Position numbers and translations under genes: made by a program. Shown one piece after another: positions 40,401-52,830 of a stretch of 64,000 nt of DNA (positions are counted from its first letter, which is position 1; each line of letters begins with the position of its first letter). The notes under the pieces were generated by a model. That model was not told where the DNA came from, searched no databases, and worked only from the letters and a program-made list of their open reading frames with translations. Source of the DNA: Litomosoides sigmodontis (Eukaryota > Nematoda > Chromadorea > Rhabditida > Onchocercidae). The stretch spans positions 8,536,398 through 8,600,397 of the forward strand of contig OY718808.1 in NCBI GenBank assembly GCA_963070105.1, read 5' to 3'.

Positions 40401-41479
40401 GTCGGGATGGCAAATTATGTGTACCATGTTAGTTATGGTCAGTTCTGGTTATAACCGCATTATGATAAAAAAGGGGATATGTGAAGCTTCAGTTTTTCAA
40501 TCTTCGTAAATTTTATATTTTACTTTTAGTTTTCTGGAATCTGCTTCATTTTGAAATATATTTTATTTCTTCGCATATTTTGTCTGCACACTTTTTTTTA
40601 TTTTCATTAAAGTTTCAAGTTTTTACGGTCATGAATTTAATTTAGGTACTAGACTATGGTGAACCATACGGTAATCCAGAGGAAGCGTATTATGACGATG
40701 ATTTTATTATTGGTGAGAATGTGGCAAATATTGCACCACCACCAACGGGTGGTGACGAAAGATTGGCTTCCGAAGAGAGCTTAGATGGTGGCATTGATAG
40801 GTAGCAATTATTTCACTTTAATTAATTCTTTTTGAATACTTTTTTTGAGCTCTTTGTAGTGGTTCGTTAAAGTAAAAATTTATTAATTTTATTTGAACTT
40901 TCTCTCTGCTTTGAGTTGTCAGAAAGCAATGAATTGTAAAAATAGTTGTGAGCGTAATCAGTAGATATTTGAAGATTATTTCTTATTGTCATTCAACGTG
41001 TGCGCAGCAGTATTAAGCAGTAGCTTCTTCATTATGATCGCAATTTAGAGCATATGTGACTTTATACTTCAAATCGAATCTTTCTTTTTTTTTGAGATCA
41101 AGTTCAACAAAAGCTGCTCTGTACAAAGAGAAATTTGCTGAAAATGCTCCAGTGAAACGTCGATATGTAGAAGACGGTCGAGAGTATATCATTGAAACAG
41201 ACAGAAAGTATTTTATGGTTGAAGCAGACCAACTTTTGCAGCTTTTCAAGAGGTTCGATTTTTAGGTTTAGTCTTGCATATTGGAATCTTTCTTTTCTTT
41301 TCTTGCATACTTCCCTTGCTTTTATGTATATCCTTATAAAAAATGATGATTACAGATGTTCTGGATGCGGCGAAAAATTGAAGCAGGTGACACTGTACGC
41401 TGATTCGCCTACACCGACAGTCGCATATCAGTGTAATAAATGTGAGCAAACTGTATGGTTCGGACAGAAAATGGACTAG
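37403..41479 (+). CDS. Integrase-type HHCC zinc-binding domain protein with C-terminal zinc ribbon
   Basis: Exons: 37403-37525, 38077-38090 (14 nt), 38160-38332, 38701-38774, 38981-39178, 39440-39479, 39567-39673, 39793-39877, 40144-40256, 40646-40800, 41097-41252, 41356-41479; about 453 residues with consistent phases. Residues 50-105 are a helical segment of the type preceding retroelement integrase domains. Residues 129-168 form an HHCC zinc-binding domain: H130, H135, FYW at 149-151, C165 and C168 (QCPRC), as in retroviral/Gypsy integrases and host GIN1-like genes. No DDE catalytic core follows, so this is probably a domesticated fragment acting in DNA or chromatin binding. The middle is acidic. 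The C-terminal 60 residues hold ETDRKYFMV, LLQLFKR and a CxxC/CxxC ribbon (C414, C417, C439, C442) ending VWFG. The next gene repeats this module. The intron after 38774 starts GC. The 14-nt exon is inferred from phase alone. Confidence 0.78.
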
Positions 41480-42394
41480 CTGGGTAATGTGGAGACTCTC
41501 GAAATCTAATTTCTGACTTAAATTTGTTTTGCTTGTTTGCACAGTTAAAGGGGGAAATAAGAAAGGGCAAGTTGAAGTTTGAAAGTTAATTATAGAACAA
41601 TGAACTCATACAGTAAACAGTAGTATGCAAAAAAAGGGAAATTTCAATTAGCTTTAATTAAAAAAAAATTAAACGTCTTAATCTGAAGGACAATATGCAA
41701 AAGTGGGAAATTTTCAATAGCTTTAATTTGAACGGTTTAAACATCTAAATTTTAAACAATATGCAAAAATGAAATTTTATTGGCTTTAATTTAGTGCAGT
41801 CAAACATCTAAACCTAATTTTGACAACTCATATTCTAAGCATTTTTTTGCGTTAGGGTAAATATGGTAGGGAGGGTTTTTTGGAACATTTCCTTTCCTTT
41901 AGTGTTATTGCATGCTTTATGCTGAATCAACGTTCATTCTGCTTGTGATTTTAAAATTTGTGTTGTCACTGTTTGTACACACCACCAATAAAATTATTCA
42001 TTTGTCTCTTGAAAATCTTGAATTTAGGTTCAAATTAAACCTGCACATTAGCGAATTTTTAGATGGAAATTCGTCAGTGTAACTTAAAAGTAAACATATA
42101 ACAAAAAAAGATGAAGAAGTTAGACACTGTTTGGAAAAAGCGTTAGAGAAAGTGATCCATTTGGGATAGGATTTTATCACAGCTGGTTTTCATCTCGTTA
42201 ATTTTATGAATATATGATTTCCAAGTGTATTTCCATGTATGTTAAAGTCAGTGCATTCATCTGAACTCCAATTCCTCTGAGCAGTCACAACATTCAATTC
42301 GTCCACTTTGTTAGTTTGTGCGGAATTTGTTGGCAACTATTAATATTGTGTCGCGATATCAAAATTTCTGTTAATTTTTTAAATTTTCATAGAA
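41480..42394. other. Intergenic region with degenerate tandem repeat
   Basis: Presumed 3' untranslated region of the upstream gene followed by the promoter of the next; the two genes are 915 bp apart on the same strand. It includes a three-copy degenerate repeat, listed separately. TTTTCATAG ends 2 bases before the next ATG, a likely trans-splice site. Confidence 0.5.
41622..41815. repeat. Degenerate 3-copy tandem repeat, unit about 67 bp
   Basis: Three diverged copies begin with TATGCAAAA (at about 41624, 41693 and 41760). Each then has GAAATTT, then (A/T)GGCTTTAATT or AGCTTTAATT, and ends with AAACGTCT or AAACATCT. Identity is by eye; the copies differ by indels. It lies 140 bp downstream of the integrase-domain gene. 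Confidence 0.75.
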
Positions 42395-45300
42395 ATGGAA
42401 TTCGAAAGTTCACATCCAAAACAAGAATTAAGTATAGATAATGCGCAGCGTGCAGTTTCGCAAACAGTACAACGAGTTGCAATAGATAATATACGCGGGG
42501 AAGGAACAGGTAGTATAGAGCAACGAACAGCTTGTCGGACAGCGGATGATGCAAGGCAACTCTGTGCTTCTGGTACTAGTATTATTGCCGAGTGTGAAGC
42601 ACTGTGTTCAAAGTCAACAGAAGTGGACGTACGAAACCCGGCAGGTGACGAAATGTTGAATGCTCAAGATTTCCAGGAATCTCGGACAACATGGCAAGAT
42701 GATGAACATCAGTATAAAACACAAATGAGTTTGCTCAAGTATGATGTGAAGTTTTTTTTGAATTAGAAATATGAAATGAGAGTTTCGAAGTTCCGGTATT
42801 TTCACAGGTCATCGAGTGCTTAGTGAGTATAGGGATATGAGTATTATTTTTTTCGCATATTCAACCGTAAAATTGACTGAAATACCAATACGTAAGATGA
42901 CCAGATATTGCTGTGGTGACTTCGTCATTTTTTTATCCAAGCTTTTTTCTAAACGTTTTAAATCAATAAAAATTTAGTAAGGAATGGAGTAGACCCGAAG
43001 TGAATGAGATTATGGCAAAATTACGCAAAGGTGATTTACCATTCGCGGAAGCAGCCAATCGGATATCAGTTATATTGCGACATGAGGTAACGGTGTCATC
43101 AGTACGAAATCGTGCCTTGCACTATTTCGGTTCGTCACAATCAGGAAATAATCATAGAGAACACAAAAGCTACATACCGAATGAGGAAAACACCTTAGAA
43201 AAACATGCAGTTACTGCAAAAAAGTTGGTTTTTTTGCACTCTCGTTCAAATTTAATTTGCTCATATTTCTAGTTTTGCCGAATTACATGACGAAGAAATA
43301 GTAATATTTTGATCGTACAGGTGGTGTCTTGAAATTTGAGGTGATAACGTTTCGTTTCAGTAGACTGGTCAAATGTAGTAAGATTGTGTTGTAAAACTAT
43401 GGTATCTCAATAGTTCTGTTATTGTTGAAGTTTTGCAAGAAACTTTTTTTTTTTGATTATCCAAAGTTGCTTTTTCGGGTTTTTTTCCGTATTTTACAAT
43501 GTTTAAGATGAGAATTTTAACGTGTGAAATTTTAATTTTAAATTTGTATTTCTATGTGATATACTTAATAATCATGATATGGTTTAGGTTTGGGCCGGAG
43601 TTTTATGAAATAATACGAAATTTACGTGGAAATTTTAACAACATAGCGATCAAGGAGCCACGTAGTAACTCTGTGAGAATATATCGTCGGTCAACGACAC
43701 GTTATTACTACAGTTATTATCGTTGCTCGACGTGCGACCACATGTCACGACGTGAGGTTGATGATTATCATCCATCACCGATCATCAAAATGGTGCATGA
43801 CAGTATTGTCGGTGAACCGTTTCCTCTACACCATCCCGAATGTAAACCAATATCGCTTTCACAATTACGAGCTATGCAGATAGATCGAGAAAATCGTCAA
43901 GAGGTGATTAACGAAATGATGACTCCTTTTGAAGCTTGGTCAAAGGTAAAATGGTTTTTGCTTTCGAAATAAATTGCTAGTTTTCGGATTAAGTTTGTTA
44001 GATTCTTGAAATTTAATTCGGAAAGCTTTTTGGCGTTATAGCTGAGGCTTCAATACATCCGACCTTACACAAAAGCTCTACTGCCCTCCATAATTTTGAA
44101 GGAGCACTAATTGTTTATAATGTCATGTAGCGCCAATATGTGGTGGATTTTTTTTTTGTTGTGGTAAGATTTTTGGTAAAGCAAGCTGAAAAGAACCGAA
44201 GAAAAAGGCATCTTGAAATTTTTTTGAGGGCGATTTAAGAGCTTTACTGGAGGAGGCAAGGAAGGTTTCACAGCATGCTGAACATCGTCCGAGATGGAAA
44301 AAAATCAAGTACAAGTCACAACATCAAGATGTAAGTTTTATTCTTTTGTTTTGCTTTCAACATCGAGAGCAATTAATTTTGTATATGAAGTGCCTGATTT
44401 TATGATCATTGCAGGAGAGGCACCCATACGCAAGGCCACTTGGCGAAACATTAGTGAGTTACGAAGGTTGGTAATAATTTACATTGTGACATTTCTTTGA
44501 TAGCAAATCATTCACTTTTTCAGTAAAAAAAATGGTTTTGACCTCTCAGATTTCCTAGAAAATTACGTCGAGCACTTTATTGATTAATTTCAGAAAAAAT
44601 ACGAAGAAAATTAAATGGGCAGCTAAAACGTCCAGATTCTCGTACTAGTTCAGTTGTTTCAGAACAATTTGGCGCTCAAGTGAATTATTTTAATTCTTAT
44701 TCACTTCATTCAATCTGAACGTGTCAAGAATTTCTCATTAGATGGAATGAAAAATTTGTGTTCATTTGCTTGTTTTTATTTTTCATTCTCAGCAAATTAA
44801 AAAAAAAATTGCAAAATACTTTAAGCAAGAAGAAAATAGAGAAAGTATTTGAAATACGCTCCGTTCATGGCTAAACTTCAATAGTTTGGTGTTCTCTATG
44901 TTCGCATGGAAAAAAATGGGAACGTTGAAAGGGTTTATTCATCAACTACTTTTTATTTCTAATGCTCATAGCGGGTGATGATTGTTATTTCTAGACACCA
45001 ACAAATGAGGAGGAATCATTTGCACAACAAGGACAAGATGAGAGTACTTTTATGACGGACGGTTCGCAATCTCGTAAGTTTTTATACTTCGTTACATATG
45101 TTGATAGGCAAGTTAATAGTTTCCCTTTTGTTACATCAGGTCATGTGAAAATTCCAGACGAGAACCGATTGATATCGGAAAAAAGAGTGCACATTGAACA
45201 GTCAAAGATCTCTGCAGAAGGTACTCTAGAACTGGTAAACCCTTTATTTTCTTTTATATCATTTCATTCATATGATATGTTAATTAACACCGGTCCTTTG

Positions 45301-46282
45301 GAAATTTGTGAATATAGTTCCACCTCAAGTATCGATTGCTATTTGCATTGAAAAACGTTTAATGAGCAATTTTTCTGGATTATTTGGTAATCTTTTACCG
45401 AAATTTCGACGCTGATTATGACTTATTATGTTCTTAAAGCTTTCTCTTTACTTGAAGGTGCTTAATTATTTTTTTCAAGAGTACTGGAAAGTCTTCCTTT
45501 GCTTCAAGAGAATCGAGCGAACGAGTTGATGATTTCAGTGGGATAAATCAATCAGTGTTGGGTGATGAAACACCGGGTAGTGAAATTGGGACAGAATCCG
45601 ATACTAACACTACCTTTACGGGGTATATCTGAAATCTTTGTCGACTTTGTTTTGTTTTATCATGCTAGTGTTAATGTCGAGATGTGGTTCAGTGGACTTA
45701 ATACTCAACTTGCAGAATATTACACTTATACATCTTTTGTTGTATATCTTTTATACACTTTTTTTGCAGCGAGACTGATTCTGCAAATGGTGAATGGCGA
45801 ATTGTATGTTACTCATTATTACACATTACTTGTGATATTGCATTGCCAACAGTAACTGAGCTAAAATTACTGTTTCATCAACTTCAGAATGTCAAGGGCG
45901 TGCTCGTCTAGTGATCGTTCGAATCTTGTCACGATGTTAGATGATGGTAAACAAGACATAGTCAGGGAAACTAATCGAAAATTGTTTATGGTTGATGATG
46001 AACACTTGTTGAAGTTGTTTAGAAGGTTCGTGTAGTTTAAATGTAATGGTATGGAAGAAAATGTTGAATTCCGATTCAAATTTGCTTATAAAATTTAGGC
46101 TGCAGTAGAATATCGATTTGCTTGATTTCACTTCCTACAGTGTTTGTATTTTCAGGTGTCCGGATTGTGGTGAACGGCTGATAAGTTTATCGCTGTCATC
46201 TCGAAAAGCAGTACCGTTGGTGACATACAAATGTCAGGGTAATTGTGAAGAAAGAATATGGTTCGGTTATGAACCGAAATAG
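42395..46282 (+). CDS. HTH-like and FLYWCH-like protein sharing the C-terminal zinc ribbon of its neighbour
   Basis: Exons: 42395-42738, 42978-43223, 43588-43945, 44229-44330, 44415-44466, 44594-44679, 44995-45073, 45140-45234, 45480-45622, 45888-46025, 46156-46282; about 589 residues with consistent phases. The N-terminus is low complexity. Residues about 115-170 form a helical HTH-like segment (EIMAKLRKGDLPFAEAANRI). Residues 197-285 are basic and aromatic with YYYSYYRCSTC (C243, C246) and LHHPEC (H278, H279, C282), resembling FLYWCH/Mutator-type zinc fingers. A charged linker follows. The C-terminus has ETNRKLFMV, LLKLFRR and a ribbon with C549, C552, C574 and C578 ending IWFG. The last intron splits the arginine codon before the first CxxC, exactly as in the upstream gene. 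Likely a nuclear DNA-binding protein, possibly transposon-derived (inference). The acceptor of exon 44229 ends in GAG, which is weak. Confidence 0.72.
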
Positions 46283-47397
46283 TTCAATGTTGTCAAGATA
46301 ACTTCAAGATATTCCTAAGAAATTATGTAGGAAATTGCAGAAGATATTAGATTTCGCCAAACATATCTGTTTACCTCTGATTCTTGTTTGTAGTTAGGTG
46401 GCAGTGTTTAGGAAATATTTGAAGTTACAAGCCGTGCAATGTCAGTTGTCAAACCGACATGTTTAACTTTGCATAATTAAGCATTTGTTTGATTAATTAT
46501 GTAAAGTTGGATTTCTATAGGAAGAAAATACTATCACGGTATAAAGCCATGAAGATAAAGCTGTTTTTCTGGGCCATGTAATTTTTGTAATACATCTAAA
46601 TTTTTTGTTCAATATGTTGTTGTATCTGTCTTGTCTTTTTTGGTTCGTTGGAAACTTCAAATTAAATAACATTGTATATATATGTTTATTGTCCTTCAAT
46701 TCTTATATTCATTATGGTGGCATGTTATGACATTTACAAATATTATTTGCAGTAATTCGTTTCCTTTCCACGTTTTGTACAACATTGTTATTGAGTTATT
46801 TATTTTGCAAATGACTGAAATATTTTATACCAAATGTCAAGTGTAAATAAAAATTGACAATGGGGTTAACTAAATCTTATGTTTTATCCATTTAACAGGA
46901 TTTTTCATATATTTTGCTTTCTCTTTATTGGGAATGTTTTAAAATGGTGGTAGTCGTATCTATAATATCATCCAGGCTTTCCAGAATAGTGAGGGAGGGT
47001 AAAAAATATTAATGGTGTGATTGATATCGGAAAATTATGTATTATTACGTATTACTCTGTGGGGATATTGACTGCATTATTTTTTCAAGTGAGTACTTCA
47101 CAGATTCGGGATACAGCAGCTCTAATGACCGCTGTCATTTTCGCATTAGTTTTTTGTCTTAATCAAAGCTTGTTTAGCTGAAGGTGTCTTTTATTGTGTG
47201 AAGAAAGAATGTGAATAACTTTTGCTATATTACACCAATATTTACTGCAACCTTTTTCTAAGCATTACTCTTCTAATTTAAGTGATTGTTTAACATTCAA
47301 GTTTATTTCAATGTCTCGAATATTGATGTTTGGTTGGAAAATATTTTAAAAGACAAGAAATATAATTACAGGGATTACTAGTGTTTCCTATTCAATC
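46283..47397. other. Intergenic region upstream of TRM1
   Basis: No coding potential recognised. An ATTACAG ends 26 bases before the TRM1 start codon (near 47371), a plausible spliced-leader acceptor. Confidence 0.5.
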
Positions 47398-50300
47398 ATG
47401 GATATGGGGCAAGCAATGACTCCGGTCGACGGTAATGATGCAGATAACTCAAGCTTTATTATCGAAGGAACTGCGAAGCTAGATATTTCCAGTCCATCTG
47501 TGGCATTCTACAACCCTGCGCAACAGTTCAATCGTGATTTGACGTAAATTGTACTTCGTATTTATTTTAATCCGTTTTGTATGTAAGACTGTAAACAAGG
47601 CAAGCATTTGTAATATGTGCGCTCTAAATAATCAATCTATGATTGATTGGCTAATTAGCTGATTGATTCATCGGTGAGCTAATATTTTTTTATTTGTTGA
47701 TTAATTTCAGAAATGTATTTTTAGAATTTTGGTCCTGCAGCAATTTGTGGATGATCGAAAAAAAGAATTGGAAGAAAAGAAATGTAATGGACAGACTGAC
47801 AACGCGGAGCCACCAGTAAAACGATCACGGAAACATGGAGTTCGTGATGTGAGTTTAAAAGTTTCAACATTTAAAAGGAAAATTGTGGGTGAGTAGAATT
47901 ATACATTATACTGAATGGTAACAGGAACTATAGTCTGGTAGTTCATTCATTCTCAGAAGTTGTTAACATAATTGCTGTTGCAGGATTCTGAAGTCCGTAT
48001 TTTGGATGCGTTATCTGCAAGTGGTTTAAGAGCTATTCGTTTTGCTAAGGAAGTGAGGAGTTATATTTATTCAGATGTAATCGTACTTTTTGCTTTCGAG
48101 TTCGATAGTCAAATTTTATTTGTAAATCTTGTTTTCATTCAATTTATATTCTTCAAGTAGCTGTTCATTAATTATTAAAAGTCTTTACAGGTACCGTTTG
48201 TAGCTAAAATAATTGCGAACGATTTTTCGGAGCAAGCTGTGACTGCAATGAACAAAAATATTGAAATAAATGATGTTCAGAACCTTGTGGAGTCAAGATG
48301 CGGCGATGCGGTGTAAGTATTATGAGTAATAATGTTTTAACGAGTTGCTTTTTTGAGTCGAATACAAACTGCCAAGATCAGCTCATCTTGAAAGACTTAT
48401 TCTCAGCTACTGAGAGTCTAGCTGATGAAGGTAATGCTAATCTCAACTTCTCTCTACAATTATACAGTTATATGGTGGTGAAATGCATGGTTTTCTGCCG
48501 ATGTGATAACCGTCCATACCTGTAGGGGTATGTCATCGCGTATTTGTCAGGTTAGCATTTCTCGTATGACATTTCGAACAGTCCTGTTGTCATTTTACGA
48601 GGCGTGACTTCTGTGTAGTCATTAAAGCAGGATAAAGAATTCGAATGTTTTGGATCGACGTATGTCTGTAGTAATGCTCATATGGGAGTTTTAGCTTTTA
48701 GTAAATTTGATTCTTTCCAGAGGCTAATAGCCGTTATAGAATGTACTGAAGGAAATACTTGGATTGTGAATTAGGCTGTCTTTTTATTATTTTCACTGCC
48801 GTTAAGTTATTCCTTTCAGAGATGCAATGATGTCTAGTCGTTCATTTGATAAGCGATTTCATGCAATTGATATTGATCCATATGGTTCAGCATCAGTGTT
48901 TCTCAATTCTGCAGTGCAAGCTGTTACGGATAAAGGTTTTTCTGATCTTATTTCACTTAGCAGTAATAGTTGATGTTAGTGGATGAAGTATGCTACAGGA
49001 ATGCTAACGGCATCATATATCGTTGATACGATAAGGACATGTGCGTAAAATGCACAACTTGTGGGCATAATCAGTAGGCGAATAACTATCCCCAGTCAAT
49101 TTAAAGAAACCAGCAAAAACGTAGCAAATACATATTAGGCAAATATAAAATGTTATCTAAAACAGCATAGTAAGTACTAGGTCGTGCAAAAAATAGTAAA
49201 ACAAAAACATGTCTTAGCATTAAGATGACTCTCAATAACATGGTGGAAATCATTATAGTATATATAATTAATGCATTATATCCACTGATAGTCTTCGTTT
49301 ACTGCGGTATTCCTTTTGTTTTTATTCTTTATTGATTTCCTATCTACAGGTATTCTAATGGTTACATGTACGGACATGGCTGTACTGTGTGGTAATACGC
49401 CTGAGTCGTGTTATAATAAATATGGTTCTGTTGGCCTACGACATAAAAGCTGTCACGAATTTGTGAGTCGATATTGTTTTTAATTTTGTTTTTTTTTCAA
49501 TATTTATGTGGAATTATATTATGACTTTTACGAAAAACTTGGTGGAGTTAAGTCAAATGAATTTTATGACATGTGTTTTTCTATCGGTTTATCGCTAACT
49601 GCTGAAATACAAGGACGATTTAAGAAAGTTATTATTGGCTTGATCAGTTGTATTTAATTTTAGTCTCTCATTATTTTATTTTTTGTTATATTTAAGTTTT
49701 TTCTGTTGTAATGTTTAGAAAAAGTGACCTTAATTTCCAGGCTATTCGTGTATTGCTGAGAGCTATTGATTCACATGCAAATTGTTATGGAAGATATATC
49801 GAACCACTGCTTTCAGTTAGCATTGATTATTATTTGCGAGTTTTCGTTAGACTACATACAAGTGCATTCATTGCCAAGGATAGTGTAATGTAAGTAAAGA
49901 TCTACAAAATATATTTGATTTTTTTCTAAGTCCCGTTCTTTTATTGTTCAATTTATAAAAACAGGAATGCCTAGTGAATTTTTTAAAAAGACCAAGAGTC
50001 GAATTTATGATTCGACATTTTACTTAGACTTTATGAAATGCTTGTCACAATTTGCATTTAAGGCCATGAGCTTAGTAGAATAGAAAGCAGACTTATCAGA
50101 AACATGTTAATGAAGAAGAAAGTACTTCGAAGTTGTAATCTCAATAAAATAAAGTTTCTTTTTCTTATGAAACCGGTTATGAATTTATTTTGCAATATTT
50201 GATTGTTTCTAAATGATAATCAATTTAGGAAGATATCACATGTGTTCGCCTGTACTGGCTGTCATTCATTACACTTGCAACCACTTTTTAAAAAAATAAC

Positions 50301-52830
50301 AAACGGAAACAGTATAAAATATACGCCGAAAGCATTTGATGTATCCTTGTTAGACAGGGATGGAAAATGTATTCATTGTAAACAGTCCGTGCATATGGCT
50401 GGTCCAATCTATAGTGCACCAATACATAATCATCAGTTTGTGAATAAACTGTTGGAAAGGTGAAGCTTTTTTCTGGTAAACTTTTTCCTTTCAAACTTTA
50501 TTCAGACTTATTATCATGAAATTTTGCTCACCAAATTCTGATTTACAGTTGTACGGAAATATTGTTGTTTACTATTTTCATGACAAAAATTGAGGATTGA
50601 AATATCTGTAGCTTCAGAGCAATCTAGAACAACTGTTCAGTCAACTCTTCGTTAGTATGACAGTGATTTTCAACGGATATTACTATGCAAATGTGCCCTG
50701 CAGCGAAATTGAAAACTTAACACTGGAGATGAAACCATTTTTTAAGGAAGAAATTTAGCACTCATAAATGTTTTTTGTGAGATATAGCATGCATAAATGC
50801 ATAAACTGATTTAATTGTTGTAATTCTAAATTGCAGGTTAAGGAAACTTCCAGAGGGAAAACGATCAAAAACATATTTGCGTACATTAGGAGTTTTAACT
50901 GTTATTGCTGAGGTTCGATCTTATCTTCTTTGGCTTTTTTCAATTCATTTCTGCAGTATACAAATCCGTCGTTTTAAATACCATCACTGCCACATCGCTA
51001 ACATTAATGTTTAGTGTTACAAAAAATTGTAGTCAAATTTCTCGTTATTTTGTTTAGCTTTAAAGTTTTAGTTGACATATTCTATTAAATTTATTAGTTT
51101 AGAGGATGTACTACAAATCACATTCATTATGAATCATTGTGAATTACAAAACGGTAAAAGTAAGAGGCATTATATCCTCTTTCTCTTGAAACATCAGTGC
51201 GTGACTTATCCAAGCGCTCAGTTATGTTCATTATTAAAAAACTCGCTACGTTAAGTAATTCGATAGTTTTAAAGTGATGAAAATAATGTCATTAGCGACT
51301 TAAAAGATAATGGTAAAGTGGTGTGTACGTGTGCATTTGGGAATTCTTTCCGATGTTTAATTTCGTTGGAAGCTTTTTTTTTGTTTTTTCTTAATTTTTT
51401 AGTTTTTAAGTTTTAATGCTTATGATATACAGCGATAGCTGTTAAAATTGGTTATCAAAGTTTTTTTCATATGGCTATTAAAAAACTATAATTATTAATA
51501 TTTTTGAAAATGGTGAAAAGATTTTTACGTGCACGGAAGATACACTTCCTTTCCTAGCTGAAACATGAATGCTGACTAAGAGAAACTACTTTGAAAATAG
51601 TAATTTTGAGACTGTAACTTGAAATTTTCAATTTTTTTCTGCCTTGAATACGGTTTTGTGTTACTCAAAGGTAGGATTTTTTTGGTGGTTTATAACATAA
51701 CATTATTCTTATCCTGTTTATAAATATACTCACCGATGTTTTAAAGGCTCCATAATTTGTAGTTTTTTTTTTATTTAAAATTTTCAGGAATTACCTGATG
51801 TCCCTCTATATTATGAATATGATCAATTGATGCACGTTGTGAAGTCAGCGGTGCCCAAATCAATTGACTTCCGTTCAGCGCTAATGAATGCGGGTTATCG
51901 TTGTTCTATTTCTCACTGCAATCCAAAAGCAATCAAAACTGATGCTCCAACATCATTTTTGTGGGATATCGCCCGAACTGTAGTATGTTTTTGCTTATCA
52001 ATTTCATATCGGAGAGTTAATAGTTGTTTGAATGCATCAAAGAGATAAAATCATTCAAAATTCCTCTCGTTGAAGAAAAATTAGCATTATATAACTTATT
52101 GCGGAAATTAGATATAATGCTATCAAGGTTTCTTTAACTTCCTTTTGATTGAAATTAGACATATTGTTTTTTAGGTGTTGAGGTTTTTGAAAAATACCGA
52201 TTAATTGATTTATTTCGCTCATCACACCATTCGCATAGTTTAAATAATTAACCTGCAGGCAAAGAATAATAACGTGACAGTTGATCGTTTTACGGAAGAA
52301 TGTGCTGGAAAAGTTATTTTGGAGCAGGGAATAAAGTAAGAAAAATTTTGTATAACATTTTGTTGTAACATATGAGGAATTTCCATGATAATTTTCCAAA
52401 TTGATTTAGTACTTTTCTCATTTATTAAATCTTTTGGTGAAAGTCGCTAGTTTCTTACAGATAGCTGGACTACATAGTGTACTGTCCGGTCGTGCTCATT
52501 TGAAGAACAGTTATTTAAAAACGCTCGAAATTGCCTCTCCTAAATTCTTTCAACTGTTCTGTATCATTTGAAAACAGCGTATGAAATATTGCAATTTTAT
52601 CAAAACGGTAGAAGCTTCTGCACGCCAAATAAATTTTTTGCACAATTTTCAGACATGAAATTGTTTTTCGACTGCATCCGAAAGCATTGGAGAAAAGCAA
52701 AATTGATTCATTGCTACGTTTTCAGCAAAGTAAAGGAAAGAATATGGGACCAAAAGCAAAGGCAAAAGATTCGGTTTCTTCAATTCAGGCCAGTTTTCAA
52801 TGTCGTAGCAGGACGAAAAAAAACGAGTAA
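47398..52830 (+). CDS. trmt-1: tRNA (guanine26-N2)-dimethyltransferase, TRM1 family
   Basis: SAM-dependent enzyme that makes N2,N2-dimethylguanosine at position 26 of nuclear and mitochondrial tRNAs. Exons: 47398-47543, 47725-47848, 47984-48052, 48191-48312, 48820-48935, 49350-49462, 49741-49889, 50229-50459, 50837-50912, 51788-51979, 52259-52335, 52653-52830; all phases agree, about 530 residues, near family size. Seen: FYNPAQQFNRDLT near the N-terminus (TRM1 motif), the SAM-binding loop LDALSASGLRAIRFAKE, the acidic strand IIANDFSEQA, the catalytic DIDPYGS, VTCTDMAVLCG, a zinc-binding CxxC pair (CTGC and CIHC, residues near 290 and 330), and the C-terminal domain with CSISHCNPKAIKTDAP. It ends in a basic tail (SKGKNMGPKAKAK). 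No defect is visible. Confidence 0.93.

Noticed and set aside
45770..45803. Extra exon (ETDSANGEWRI) in the second paired gene
   Set aside because: It breaks the reading frame into the next exon, whereas skipping it joins 45622 to 45888 in phase; it could be an alternative exon.
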